DNA of 48,168 nucleotides from Halisarca cf. caerulea (lineage: Eukaryota; Porifera; Demospongiae; Chondrillida; Halisarcidae): contig CAUJGJ010000441.1 in the NCBI GenBank assembly GCA_963170055.1, forward strand, positions 707,401-755,568, written 5' to 3'. A program made the position numbers and the translations under genes. Position 1 is the stretch's first letter. Each line of letters begins with the position of its first letter. Under the pieces are notes generated by a model. The model was not told the origin of the DNA, did no database searches, and saw only the letters and a program-made list of their open reading frames with translations. Of the stretch, positions 22,540-33,004 are shown piece after piece.

Positions 22540-23780
22540 TGTGTCAAGTTTTGCAATTTTGCCTCAATGGCTCTGCCGAGATCCTATACCTCAACACCCA
22601 TACCACAGAGGTTCTTGATCTTAGATGCACCTCATAGCACTTTTCCAAGAAATCAGCAAAGAAATTCCTCCCACCTGATGCTGAACCACCTGAGTCTCGT
22701 TTGAAGAATGTTAGAGAGCAAGCTGCTCTCCCCAAATCAGCTGCATCATCCAGCCACAAAGTAAAGGATTTTGCTGACGACCTTAGTGTTATCTCAAGGT
22801 CTTTGTCCTCTCACCAAAGGGTTTTGGTCTCCACAGTATCAACGTGCATGGATCTTGACCTCCATGTCCGTCCTGACAAGTGCATATCCATACTATACAA
22901 TGGCAACAAATTAATCGACGACTCATCAATTCAGCTACAACAATTAAGGTAAAACCAACAGCATCCGTTCTGCTCCAACTATATATTTTTTGGTGGCTTC
23001 ATTGGCCAATCCAGCACTGCAACCCAACAGGCTGCCTCCTCCCGCCTCCTTACATCTTGCAAAGCCCTGGATGAAATTGACAAACATTTCATCAGAGGCG
23101 AGCTAGTACAAATGCTGGATTTTGAAGCACTATCTAGCCCCTTCACTTCCCTACTGTCTGTCCATGACAACCAGAAATCAACTCTCAAACAGCTGCAAGC
23201 CAAGGTAAACAAGTTAGTTAAGAAGTGCATGGCTGAATTTGCCAAGATCAGCTACACTTGCCACACTCTACCACCTATCTGTTCTTGCTCCCCCATTCTT
23301 TCCTAACTTTCACATTGAGGCTAAGGTTGATTTTCTCCACTCTATCTCAACCTCCAATGACCCGTACTCCAACAACTTTTTGAGGAATTCCCAGAACTTG
23401 CCCAATTCAGTTTCATCACCATCCTTTGACCTGCTCCAAGCAGCCAAAGCCTCAATAGCAGATCTCCCTCCACACGGTCCACAACCCTCAGCTAAAGAAA
23501 GCTGTTAAAGATTCTGTTCAATCTCACCAAATTACTCATTGGAACAACCACCTAGACTCACTCACAGTCCAGTCCAAATTCAAGAATATTGTGATTTTGG
23601 AAGCAGAATGTAGAACCTGGAACAGGATACAGTCTGGGCTTCCTGCAGCCCAGTTAAGCTTCCTCCTGAGAGCAGGTACAGCTTGGTTGCCCACTCCTCA
23701 TAACATGAGCAAATGGAGGACCCAAACAGACACTAAATGTCCCCTTTGCACATGGCCACAGCCAACATCATTGCATATCC
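22540..23780 (+). pseudogene. LINE reverse transcriptase C-terminal part (broken)
   Basis: Plus-strand fragments in shifting frames. The catalytic FADD box (KVKDFADDLSVISRS) is at 22770-22781 and is followed by LHVRPDKCISILYNG. Later pieces run through the post-RT region to a zinc-knuckle start KCPLC about 23734-23748 and LHIL at 23768-23783. Stops and frameshifts at several points make it dead. The coding sequence resumes at 25161 after a nested TTAA element. The 5' part is missing, as is common for LINE insertions. The class is that of LINEs with a CCHC knuckle and a C-terminal endonuclease-like domain, matching 29240-31350. Confidence 0.7.
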
Positions 23781-23967
23781 TTAAAGGGACACTGCCATCA
23801 AAAATCAAATGGGGTCAAAAACGTAGTAAATGGTGTAAACTAACGAGGTTGCTGTAAAAGTGTTGTTTGTATTACCGTTTGGGAGAAATTCTACTCTAAA
23901 GATGGCAAAACCTCGCTTTGGGTAGTCATGTTGATGACATCCTGGCGTAAACTGAACAGGAATTACT

Positions 23968-24499
23968 ATGGAGCACCATGTAGAACCGTACCTCTTCGAG
24001 CCTTTAATGACCAACGAAGAACTGGAAAGCATTTGTGAAAGGCTCGGAAATAAACATGACAGGCAGAAACAAGGGTGCACTGAGCTTTCAGTAGTCAGAA
24101 GTAGTAACAACAGGTGGTGATTCTGTGGAAACTGTCCTGCAATGACTATGGAGATGGAGAGCGTCTGCTGCCAAGAAGTGCCGAAATTTCCCAGATAATT
24201 GGACCTTACGCATGTATCAAAGACCATCTCAGCTTCGTTGTAATTTGCCTGGACCTAGAAGTGCTGCAAACTGCTTTAGTATAGCCATGCAAAAAGTGCG
24301 CTTTGAAGACTTCGATGTTGTTGTGCCACAACGGACTTTGCGATTTGCAGCCTATTGTCAGTTCACCTGGTGGATTCACACCCGACTCGGTCGCTCTGCT
24401 AGGAGGGTCATTCCTGCCTGTGCTGCAAGTCAATTTAGGCATGAGTACCCAGAAGAATCGGGCCAATACACTGGATTCCAGGAGGCCCAAGAAGATTGA
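23968..24499 (+). pseudogene. P2X7 receptor C-terminal (ballast) domain protein, disrupted
   Basis: The frame opens at ATG 23968 with an acidic N-terminus (MTNEELESICERL). It reaches a cysteine-rich block containing FCGNCPAM and SVCCQEVPKF at 24121-24190. A frame shift at about 24190 leads to the C-terminal block: LRFAAYCQFTWWIH (about 24340-24380), RRVIPACAASQFRHEYPE (about 24400-24453) and SGQYTGF (24459-24479), ending at TGA 24497. These blocks match in order the P2X7 cytosolic ballast (P2RX7_C) domain, whose cysteines and histidines bind zinc in mammalian P2X7. Two breaks are visible: a TGA directly after the conserved Trp (24118-24120), where the family has a Cys, and the shift near 24190. 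No transmembrane receptor part is present, in keeping with stand-alone ballast-domain proteins known from invertebrates. Confidence 0.8.
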
Positions 24500-24708
24500 C
24501 TGAAACTATAATTATATATTTTCTTGCTTTTGCGCAGTGTAGTATGGTGCGAAATGTGTCTGCATGAACCAATGAATAAGTTCAGCGAAAGATGTAAAGG
24601 CATGCATGCACATGTACGCTTCTGCCCTTTGACTTGATTCGAGGAATCAATTCGCTCTTCAAAACCCGTTCAAAACAATCCACTGAGAAATTTTACGAGC
24701 ACACACGG

Positions 24709-24927
24709 CTAGTTTCTTTGATTGGAAGGTCTTCGAGCCGTAGCTTGGCCAGCCAGACTAAGAGACGAGCGGGGTATTTCAGCAGTAGCCTGAAGAAACT
24801 GATGCTGTGCTTGCAGTCTTAGTTGTCGTTCTTGAAGCCGAAGGCTATGCAGCATGACATGATTCAGGTGTTCTCCAAAACGTAGAGGACGGTTCACAGT
24901 TACTGGAGCAACTGCAGACGTTTTCAC
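24709..24927 (-). CDS. Unrecognised 72-aa frame inside the TTAA element
   Basis: It contains LRFGEHLNHVMLHSLRLQER, a Leu/Arg/Gln-rich helical-looking stretch, opposite in strand to the ballast-domain relic. No domain is recognised. It could be a remnant of a second element gene or chance. Confidence 0.2.
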   Translation of the reverse strand: MKTSAVAPVTVNRPLRFGEHLNHVMLHSLRLQERQLRLQAQHQFLQATAEIPRSSLSLAGQATARRPSNQRN

Positions 24928-25160
24928 GGCGAACGTGAGTACGTACTATGTACACAGATCAATGATTCTATACCAACTTTCACGCCAGTGAAGTCACACC
25001 ACCATGGCGTTATTTTCTGAAAATGGCTTCCAAAACAAAGTTCAGAGAGCTCTATCTCATGAACAACAATGATTTCACAACTGGGACTTTACCAGCAGGG
25101 TTTTATGATGAATACTTTATTTTAAAGGCCACTTATATTTTGGTGGCAGTGTCCCTTTAA

Positions 25161-25698
25161 TGGGTGTGCCAAAGCCCTAAACCAAGGAAGATATACCTGG
25201 CGCCATGATTCTGTCCTCTTGTCAATTGCCAAGAATCTCTCTGCAGTACTGTACGAAACAGAGAAGCTGTATGCTGCTCTCCCAGGGCTTAGAGCCTGTA
25301 ACAATCCACCAGCTACTATCCCCAACAATCTTTCCACATCTTCGGACAGATCCGACTTGGTGATAATTGCTGGGAAATATGTCCGCATCTTGGAACTCAC
25401 TGTTCCAGGGAACCATCCAGCAGGTCTCGAAGCAGCAAAATGCAGCAAAGAATCCAAATATCACCCACTAATTTGTGATCTCCAATCTGTACCCTGTGTC
25501 TTAATGGTATCATACCATACTCTTGGTCACTATCAATCTTCTGCAGTCAAGTCACTGAGATCAACATGCCCATCACTATCTAGGTCCGAGTGCACGACCA
25601 TCCTAGACCGAGCAGCTGTTAGTTGTTCTCATCACACATTTAGAGCTCGTCTAAGTAGTGAATGGGACGACCACAAGGCTTTGTTCTCATCACTCTAA
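25161..25698 (+). pseudogene. LINE C-terminal zinc-knuckle end and endonuclease-like domain
   Basis: Resumes the LINE frame with NGCAKALNQGRYTWRHDSVLLS directly after the TTAA element, supplying the last Cys of the C-x2-C-x8-H-x4-C knuckle. It continues to the natural stop at 25696-25698. The domain contains SSDRSDLVII, RILELTVPGN and a later K..KYHPL segment. The spacing of Asp, Glu and Lys resembles a PD-(D/E)xK restriction-like endonuclease, as in LINEs with a C-terminal endonuclease; this is an inference. The Ser before the Asp (RSD) replaces the usual Pro. The frame from 25219 is open to the stop. Confidence 0.7.
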
Positions 25699-25860
25699 TG
25701 ATCAGCCTCCTACCTCTATATCTATCTATTATTATGACATTGTTTGTTCTGAGTAACTGTACTAATATAGGCTTTTGTCATTAGATGCTTATTGTACCAT
25801 TGTACTTAATTGTCTCAGCATTTATTTTACTTGTTTGTTTGTCTTAAATCTACGTGTCAG
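25699..25860. other. Probable LINE 3' flank
   Basis: T-rich sequence after the LINE stop, without a clear poly-A tail. The next LINE fragment begins at about 25866. Confidence 0.4.
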
Positions 25861-25865
25861 TTAAT

Positions 25866-26610
25866 AATAACTAATCAAAAGTTCAAATTTCTTGGAACAG
25901 TAGTAAATGATACCTTATCGTGAGGTGATCATAATATTATTGAGATTGTTTGTAACAAGGTTACTCGTAGTCTCAGCCTTCTACGCCACCTCTCTTGGTT
26001 NNNNNNNNNNNNNNNNNNNNNNNNNNNNNNNNNNNNNNNNNNNNNNNNNNNNNNNNNNNNNNNNNNNNNNNNNNNNNNNNNNNNNNNNNNNNNNNNNNNN
26101 NNNNNNNNNNNNNNNNNNNNNNNNNNNNNNNNNNNNNNNNNNNNNNNNNNNNNNNNNNNNNNNNNNNNNNNNNNNNNNNNNNNNNNNNNNNNNNNNNNNN
26201 TCTTCCTAGGCCTCTTCTTCTTCTCTACCTTAAATCATACATTCTTCCCTTATTTGACTATTGTAACAACGTGTGGTCTGTTTGCACTAAAGAGGAAAGC
26301 CATTGGTTAGAAACAAACTTTGTGTGTAGAACTGTCCTTCTGAATCACAAACATAGAGATTATTCTGCTTCTTCTGCCCGTAAAGAATTAGGTATATCAA
26401 CTCTCTCTGCTAGATGGAAAATTCACTTGGCCCAAACCGTATATACAGATGCATATCTTCACAATCACCTACTTATCTTAGCAGCCTCTTTTCCACTCCA
26501 ACTTCTCAGTATAATACTAGAGCATCTTCAACTTTTCAATTAAATCTTCCACATTTGCGTACTTCCCTTGGCCGGAAGGCCTTTAGTTCTGTCAGTGCAT
26601 TCATATGGTG
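25866..26610 (+). pseudogene. LINE (CR1/Jockey-like) reverse transcriptase C-terminus, with assembly gap
   Basis: Before the gap the frame reads KFLGTVVNDTLS, then a TGA, then IIEIVCNKVTRSLSLLRHL. After the gap it continues with ILPLFDYCNNVWSVCTKEES and RDYSASSARKELGISTLSARW. These are the usual thumb/C-terminal motifs of CR1/Jockey-type LINE ORF2. The last part (SPTYLSSLFSTPTSQ to GRKAFSSVSAFIW) is in another frame from about 26460. Two lesions are seen (the TGA at about 25920 and the shift near 26460), and bases 26001-26200 are unknown. Confidence 0.65.
26001..26200. other. Assembly gap (200 N)
   Basis: Exactly 200 undetermined bases; the size is probably a placeholder. It lies inside the LINE fragment. 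Confidence 0.99.
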
Positions 26611-27100
26611 ATCTCTTCCAAATAACATACGATGCTGTGCGTTCATTTGGGTATTCACAACACTATGTGAAAATCACTTTTTGAATTATTAGCCCAGTAT
26701 TTCTGTACACAACATGTATGTCTTTTCACACACCAATCACCTTATTTCATTGACAGTGACTATTATATTATGTCTCCCAAAACTGATTGAATATTATTAT
26801 TGTTTTAAAAGTTTGATCTCTCAATTTATTTTAATTTTTTGCTGTACCTCTATTTTTGTGGAATCTTTGTACTTCGTCCATGTTTCTTCTGTGTTTTGCC
26901 TTTGTCCCTCTTTCCCCCTTTTTCTTTTTTCTGGGTGCTACTTATAGTAGCTTCTGGCTAAAGGTTCCCCAGATTAAATAAGAATACCTGATCAATTATA
27001 CTTGTCTTGCCAAGCCCATATTTTTCATGGTAGCTTACGTTCTAGACCTTCTCTTTTCATGTACTCTCTTGCTAATAATTGCAATGGATGTCTCTCTATG

Positions 27101-27110
<10 letters not shown>
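26611..27110. other. LINE 3' flank and gene-free AT-rich stretch
   Basis: T-rich sequence probably representing the LINE 3' UTR (to about 27000). An (AT)n tract follows at 27110-27170. No gene recognised. Confidence 0.4.
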
Positions 27111-27173
<63 letters not shown>

Positions 27174-27213
27174 TGCGGAGTATGGATTATACATGCATGT
27201 GTGAGTACCCAAA

Positions 27214-28208
27214 TACAGTGGCGCTCAAAAGTAAGTTGCCACTGCGACAAAATGGCGGCGGCGCGACATACAACGGATTGAATTAGCTGGAAAAACTGGG
27301 TAATGGGCTGATGGAGAACTATTTTAAGTAGCTAAACCAAGGAAACACATAGTAACACAAATTTTGAGTTAGTATTGCGTATGTGTGCCTTTTTGAGAAT
27401 CACAGCTTTGATTCTGGAAAGCGACGTACTTTCAAGCCTAAATACTGCAGCCCTTTCTTTTCACGAATAAAATTCGTGCTAATCATTGTTGAAGATATTC
27501 CAAATTTGTACCAAAGTTGGTTTGTACCATCTTCAATATCAGAATTCAGTCTATTGTGTCTTGCAACTGTTCAGTGGGTTATCATTTCTACATTCTTTAA
27601 GCATCTGATTCAAAATCTATCGCTAAACGACGAATGCGATTGTCGTCTTTCGTTTGCTCTACTGAGAGTAGGCAGTGTTCCCAGAACAATGCATCTATAT
27701 ATTCCAGCATAGCACAAAGATACATAACTGTTGAAACTGAAACTGGAATCCTGCAACTGGTTTTAAGGACGCTTTGAGCTCCAATAAGAAAAGACAAAAA
27801 GGTTCTCCATCCACCGATATCTGCAAAGCGTCTTTGTTCGGCTGTAAGGTTACGCGGACACTCTAATTTCGGATGGTCTTCAACGATCCTAGTAGTCTGG
27901 GACATCGGCATGATTTTCAGCGTAGATGAACTGCTGCCAAGTTAAACAGTAATCTGACGCTGAAAACTTGTCAATGAACACTACTCGAATCTATACAATA
28001 TCGTATGAAACCGATCTTCGAGATTAAGCTTTGCCAATCTTCATTTTTAGTCTTTCTTTGCAAGTAGGATCTTTTAAATAGTATTACTGTAACTTGATTC
28101 ATTTTCGAGCGTATTCAAAGTCGTTTAGCAACGCACCAACAACACTAGACTCGCGGGGCCATTTTATAACATTACGCAAGTGGCAACTTTCTTTTGAGCG
28201 CCACTGTA
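27214..28208. mobile_element. Tc1/mariner-like TIR element, degenerate
   Basis: Terminal inverted repeats of about 30 bp, CAGTGGCGCTCAAAAGTAAG (27216 on) and its near-perfect complement ending at 28206, are flanked by TA at 27214-27215 and 28207-28208. A TA target and a CAGTGGCG terminus are typical of Tc1/mariner. Length is 991 bp between the TA copies. Minus-strand fragments at 27597-27911 include a basic stretch LECPRNLTAEQRRFADIGG but no intact DDE transposase is seen. Confidence 0.8.
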
Positions 28209-28219
28209 TATCCATACTC

Positions 28220-28460
28220 CGAGCCTTCGGCCGCCTTCACCCCTAGTTCAGGTGGCGGGTGCAACCCTTATATTAAGTAAAGAGGTCGCATAAAGTAAAT
28301 TTATTGATTTGAGTGTAATTACTATATCAAGAGAAGCCCGTAGTAAGCTAGTGCAATACTGTAACAATCATTGTATAGGCCAATGTTTGGTCTTGGACCA
28401 CCTTCTCCCCTAGTTAGTCACACGGGTGCAACCCTTATGTCAAGTGTATAGTAGATATAC
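28220..28460. repeat. Two degenerate copies of a GGTGCAACCCTTAT repeat
   Basis: CACCCCTAGTTCAGGTGGCG followed by GGTGCAACCCTTAT (about 28237-28272) recurs as CTCCCCTAGTTAGTCACACG followed by GGTGCAACCCTTAT (about 28405-28439). No coding sequence. Confidence 0.5.
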
Positions 28461-28503
28461 ATAAAGTGCAATTCTTGTTTTCAAAAAAGCTTTAAACACA
28501 CAC

Positions 28504-28938
28504 CAGGGGCGGCGCCACAGGGGGGTCAGAGGGGGCAATTGCCCCCCCCCCCCAACCATAATATTGGAGAGGCCTTGCCCCCCCAATGTTGCTCAGGAGA
28601 AGGATAAATAATCAGAAGGTAATATATACATTGCAGGTATCACAATGATTTCAAAGATACAGTAGGTTTGTCTATAATAAAGTAAACATAGCTTGAAAGA
28701 AAATTGCCACACAAAAACAGAGAAATTAATTATTCCTCAGCATTGATCAATCCTTCCTGACGACAACGTTGACAGCCATCTTTTGATTGCGCAATAACCA
28801 CACATTCATACGTGTTGTGCAGTTTTTGCTCAAATCTTTTCGATTAAGCCAGATTTGAATTATCAGGCATGATCACATTACCATAAAACATGACCAGACT
28901 TGCCCCCCCCCAATCTGAAAGTCATGGAGCTGCCCCTG
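28504..28938. mobile_element. hAT-like MITE
   Basis: The ends CAGGGGCGGCGCC (28504) and GGAGCTGCCCCTG (28926-28938) are inverted repeats matching at 11 of 13 bases. CAGGGGCGG-type ends are common in animal hAT elements. The flanks are CA microsatellite on both sides, so the expected 8-bp duplication cannot be read with certainty. Poly-C/G patches occur inside. No transposase. Confidence 0.65.
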
Positions 28939-29240
28939 CACACACACACACATGCACACACCCACACCCACAGACACACACACACACACACTTTTGTTTC
29001 ACACTATATCACTCATCCGACATACCAATAAAGTACAAAAAATGAGAATAAGGAGTCACTAGAAATAAACAGTAATGCCAATATGACCGATGGATCATAG
29101 CGCATTATGCGTCTGCTAAGTGACTACATACAAGATAAAAGTGGACAAGTTAGTGTGTTATTAATATGAGAACTACTGAACATAAAAGTATGGAACTGTA
29201 ACTTTATTATCAGCACTAACAATAGCATGGATACTAGTTA
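28939..29240. other. CA microsatellite and gene-free flank
   Basis: A CA-rich tract at 28939-28990 is followed by AT-rich sequence without a recognised gene, up to the 3' end of the minus-strand LINE. Confidence 0.5.
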
Positions 29241-31350
29241 CATACAAAACACTACAGACACATAAAGTCAGGAATTGCAGTTACGCCTACTCCGGATGTG
29301 GAAAGAGCCAATAATGGCATCAGCAGCCTGTTGGACCAGGAAACTGTTGAAAATGTTTCCCGTGACAGACATGAGACATTTGAGTGGTGAAAAACTACGC
29401 AAGTCAATAAAGCCTCGTGACCCAATTTGAAGGGTAATGACATGGCACGAGAATCCAGACAGAGTGATGTATTCAGCAAGGTCGAAGTACTTGAGAGACT
29501 TTCTTTCTGCAGCTTTCTCAGTGATGGTATCAAAACAGCTAGATGATCAACTCAATAAGGTAGCAGATCTTGTCAACTTCATTTCACATCACCAGATCAG
29601 GTTTCAAATCAGATACAAGGAAAGATGGTCGCTCATAAGAGTGATTTGGCAGGTCCACAATTATCTTGTACTTTTACTGAACTCATTAGCATGTCAAAAA
29701 TTCTAGCCAATTAAGATGGTGTTGTGGCGCTGATCATAACATCGTAAATTAAGTGCAACAGAGCATGTAGAAGTGATTGAGTGGCTCCGCATAAGAGACA
29801 TTTCTCTGACTCTGACTTCTAATTCCACTTATGGAGGTTCTTCTGATGAGGTAGTGTACCTAGAGTGGCATTGAGTGCAAACTTGAAAATGATGTCAGGT
29901 AGTGTTTGTACAGCCAATGTCCAAATGCCACCAGTTGGTTGATCCCCAAAACGAAAGCATTCTCCCTGTACCTGGAGGGACATTAGATGTTGGAGACGAG
30001 TTTCATCATCGACAGATGTGATGGCTTTCTGTGCACAACATTTGAGGGAAGCCTTGGACATACCTGGGTCGGAAGCAAGAGAATCGCAAACTACAATATT
30101 TGGCTGAAAGGCAACGCCAGACAATTCTAAATCATCTCTCAAACCTCTGTCAGCTAGAAATCTGACAAGGTTGTATTGGGACAGCAATAGTTGAGAAAAA
30201 CGGGAGACTTGCAACTTTTCATAGGATGTTGATACAGATGGGAGGTTAAGACCACCATGTTCCTTCTTCAGGAAAAGGATGTCAGGTGTAGTGCATGTGG
30301 CAAGGTCGGTCCACTTCTTGAGAAAAGAAGATGCAATCGGATTCAAGTTTCTCTCAACCCAGGTGATGGGAAGAGTAGCAATCATTAACAACCAGGCTAA
30401 ACGTGAACACACTCCAATCGAATAAATTTTCAGTTTCTGCTTTCTTCTAACATTCGTATTGTCAACAAGGCTCATAAGATGGGCTTTATCTTATATTTGA
30501 TGGTGTTACGTTGGTGAGAATCATCTCATGAATTAGATATTGGTAAGGCCAAAAATTTAATGCCAAGGCTATCAACAACAGGGATGGGTGAGTTGTTGAG
30601 AACACGATGTGTGGTGTTCTGAACTTTGCTTCGCTTAATTTCCTGGACATTGCACTTGGGGACTTTGGCCTTCATATTTGCCCAAGAACAGAGGTTCTGG
30701 CAGTTCTCAACACTGTTGGATACTAAACAGCTATCGTCAGCATATTGAAGAAGTGGTACTGTGTAAGAAGAGCCAGAGAAACAGTATCCTAGTTGGAGGT
30801 AGCTCTCTTGGCTGAATTCTACATATAGGTTGATAACAAGGTTGAATATCACAACCGACAGAGGGTCACCCTGAAAAATACCTACTTGCAATGGGAAAGA
30901 ACTGGTGGACCATGAGTTTGTTAAGATTAGTACGGATAGACTGAAATTCATATTCTTGATAAGGCGGACGAAATGAGCAGGAAGATGATAGTGCTCAAGA
31001 GCCAGGAAGATCAGATTATGTTGGACACTGCCATAAGCATTGGCCAGGTCAATCCAACATAGTGTGAGGTTTCTCTGTTGGTGTTTGGCTTCCCTCATCA
31101 TCTCAGTGAGCATAAGGTGATTCTCACGGCAACCATGCAGGGACTCCATCCTCAAAGGCTTTCTGAATGGAAGTGTCAAGGTATGCGTTTTGGACTACAT
31201 AGTGAAGAAGGCGGTCTTTCAAAATGGCTGTGAAAACCTTTCCAATGCATGATGTCAGTGCGATAGGTCTAAAGTTTGTGGGATTGCTAGGGTCAGATTG
31301 AGCTGTTGGCTTGCTAATTAACTTAATAACAGCAGTCTGCCATATTATAT
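29240..31350 (-). pseudogene. LINE with RT, zinc knuckle and endonuclease-like C-terminus (broken)
   Basis: Minus-strand order of motifs. NFRPIALTSCIGKVFTAIL lies about 31215-31280. A frameshift follows near 31150. WIDLANAYGSVQHNLI lies about 31010-31060, QGDPLSVVIFN about 30850-30885 and the catalytic YADD at 30733-30744. A break near 30526-30480 precedes the post-RT region (RLAWLLMIATLPITWVE, LKKEHGGLNLPSV). The zinc-knuckle start KCLLCGATQSLLHALLH is at about 29758-29810. A C-terminal part follows in other frames (LRCYDQRHNTIL, and VITLQIGSRGF about 29395-29440). The motifs place it in the same LINE group as 22540-25698. It is 5'-truncated and multiply shifted, so inactive. Confidence 0.75.
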
Positions 31351-31555
31351 TGCCACCAACTCAGGAATAGATGAGAAGATGACCTACTGCAGCCACCAAA
31401 CTAATTAATAATTTGATTCAATTGATTGTGTGTGTGAGCGAGTGTGCGGGATACTGGGGGCCTTAATTTCAGGTCAGCTAAAAACTGAGTGATCCTTGGT
31501 TTAATAATATAACAAAGCATGTACCTGATTGTATTAAAAACTTCATAACCCTTCA
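31351..31555. other. Gene-free flank
   Basis: AT-rich sequence upstream of the LINE remnant. No gene or repeat boundary identified. Confidence 0.4.
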
Positions 31556-32165
31556 GTTAACATCATAAACTGATGATTTTGTTTCTCAAAGAAACCAGAA
31601 GAGGCCTAGGTGATCTGTAACTTTTCGAAACGTTGAATTGCAAATATTATTAACATTAACTACGTTTTGCTACTTAGTAGGTGATATACATTATTTTTTA
31701 ATTGGCTGCCATTAATGCTACTAAGCAGCATTGGTATGCTTCCTATTACAGCTGTTGGTCGGTTGACACCTAGAACTAGTGGTCAGCATTGTGCCACTAA
31801 CACCAGTGACACCTTCTGTGCATTATTTGTAGTAAACAGCTTCATGAGAGGAGTGGGGACGAAATTGAACTATCTGCATTTCCATCAAAGCCATCCACTC
31901 TAGCCACCATCCCATTTTTTGAAAGAAGAGCTATAGATTGATACCAAACACGGTACACTTATTCGTCCTTTAAGGTACTATATAGTCAGGTATTATAACC
32001 TCAACTAAAAATTATACCAGCTTGGATGCATCATTTAATATATGCTCTTTCATCAACTGAACACTGTGCAATGGACATTGGGGAAAAATGATTGATAATT
32101 GAAATTTTCACCTATGGTAAAGCCAATTCTCCTTTAACTTCAGTCTAACATAGAACAGATTATTT
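31556..32165. repeat. Dispersed repeat, plus-sense copy
   Basis: Homologous in inverted orientation to 37300-37990 and 45940-46400. Shared blocks are AATTGGCTGCCATTAATGC, CCTATTACAGCTGTTGG, CTAGAACTAGTGGTCAGC, GTGACACCTTCTGTGCATTA, TAGATTGATACCAAACAC and ATTGGGGAAAAATGATTGAT. No coding capacity is evident. It marks a repeat family present three times in the last 17 kb. Confidence 0.75.
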
Positions 32166-33004
32166 TTTATTGTGTCCAATTATTTTTTTAAGGGTACCCA
32201 AAACACAGCTGATTCTGAGGTAAAAACAAACTGAAGCCAACTAATTAGTTGGCTTTCCTACAAGAGTTAACTATTTTGTTGGCTCTATAGATGGGACAAT
32301 AGCAACAATTCACTCAAATATGGGACATTTCTGGGTGGCCAACTGGTTATTGGTACACCTAAGAGAAAACTGCAGCTGAAATGAGGCAATCTTGGCACCC
32401 TCATGTCTTGCCTTTCCTGAGATATATCCCATTTCTAGCTCAAAATCTGAGTAGCTCCAATGAATTGCTCAATATTTAGCACAATAACAAGCTTTGTTTA
32501 CAGATTCTCTAGAATTGTTATGAAAACAGTGTAATAGACAGACATAGTGGAGACTAGATAAAAAATAATTGGACAGGATAAAAAATAATCTTTTATAGGT
32601 ACCAACTGTCCAAATGCTGTGTCCCGGGTCCTAGATGAGAGACTACTTTGTTGCGGATTCTAAAGTTTTCAACTACTAAATGACAAATTCCTAAGGAATT
32701 AGTTGTTTTTCTTAATGTATAGCTTGTAGCCATAGGCTAAGCATAGTTAATAGACGTAATGGCAGGGTTGGAGGCATGTGGTGTTGTCCGTGTCATTTCA
32801 TGGGTGCTTCATACAAGTAACATACATGCACACATCCGAGATGGACTCGAGTCAATACTGTGACCAACATACATCCGAGCTGGACTGAAGTCAGTACCGT
32901 GACCAACATATATACACCCCAGCTGGGCACAATCTCAGTATAAGTACAGTACTATAGCCATAAATTAGGTACTAGGGCATCCTTATAGTTACGCACCCAA
33001 TTGC
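32166..33004. other. Repeat-derived gene-free sequence
   Basis: Contains the relative of 13140-13500 (about 32200-32650) and a 39-bp tandem duplication at 32833-32910 (CATCCGAGATGGACTCGAG, then CATCCGAGCTGGACTGAAG). No gene. Confidence 0.45.

Larger units (their letters stand above)
23781..25160. mobile_element. TTAA-flanked TIR transposon with a captured domain
   Basis: TTAA occurs at 23781-23784 and again at 25157-25160. The terminal inverted repeats start AAAGGGACACTGCCA and extend with one mismatch to about 20 bp. Removing one TTAA copy and the insert restores an uninterrupted LINE frame across LHIL-NGC. A TTAA target occurs in piggyBac and Kolobok superfamilies; the TTAAAGGG-type terminus looks more like Kolobok than piggyBac, which is an inference. 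No transposase is recognised in the 1372-bp interior. It contains a broken gene for a P2X7-ballast-type domain (23968-24499) and a second, unrecognised minus-strand frame (24709-24927). Confidence 0.85.

Noticed and set aside
23805..24227. 140-codon minus-strand frame inside the TTAA element
   Set aside because: It overlaps the ballast-domain relic on the opposite strand and has no recognisable domain; most likely a shadow.
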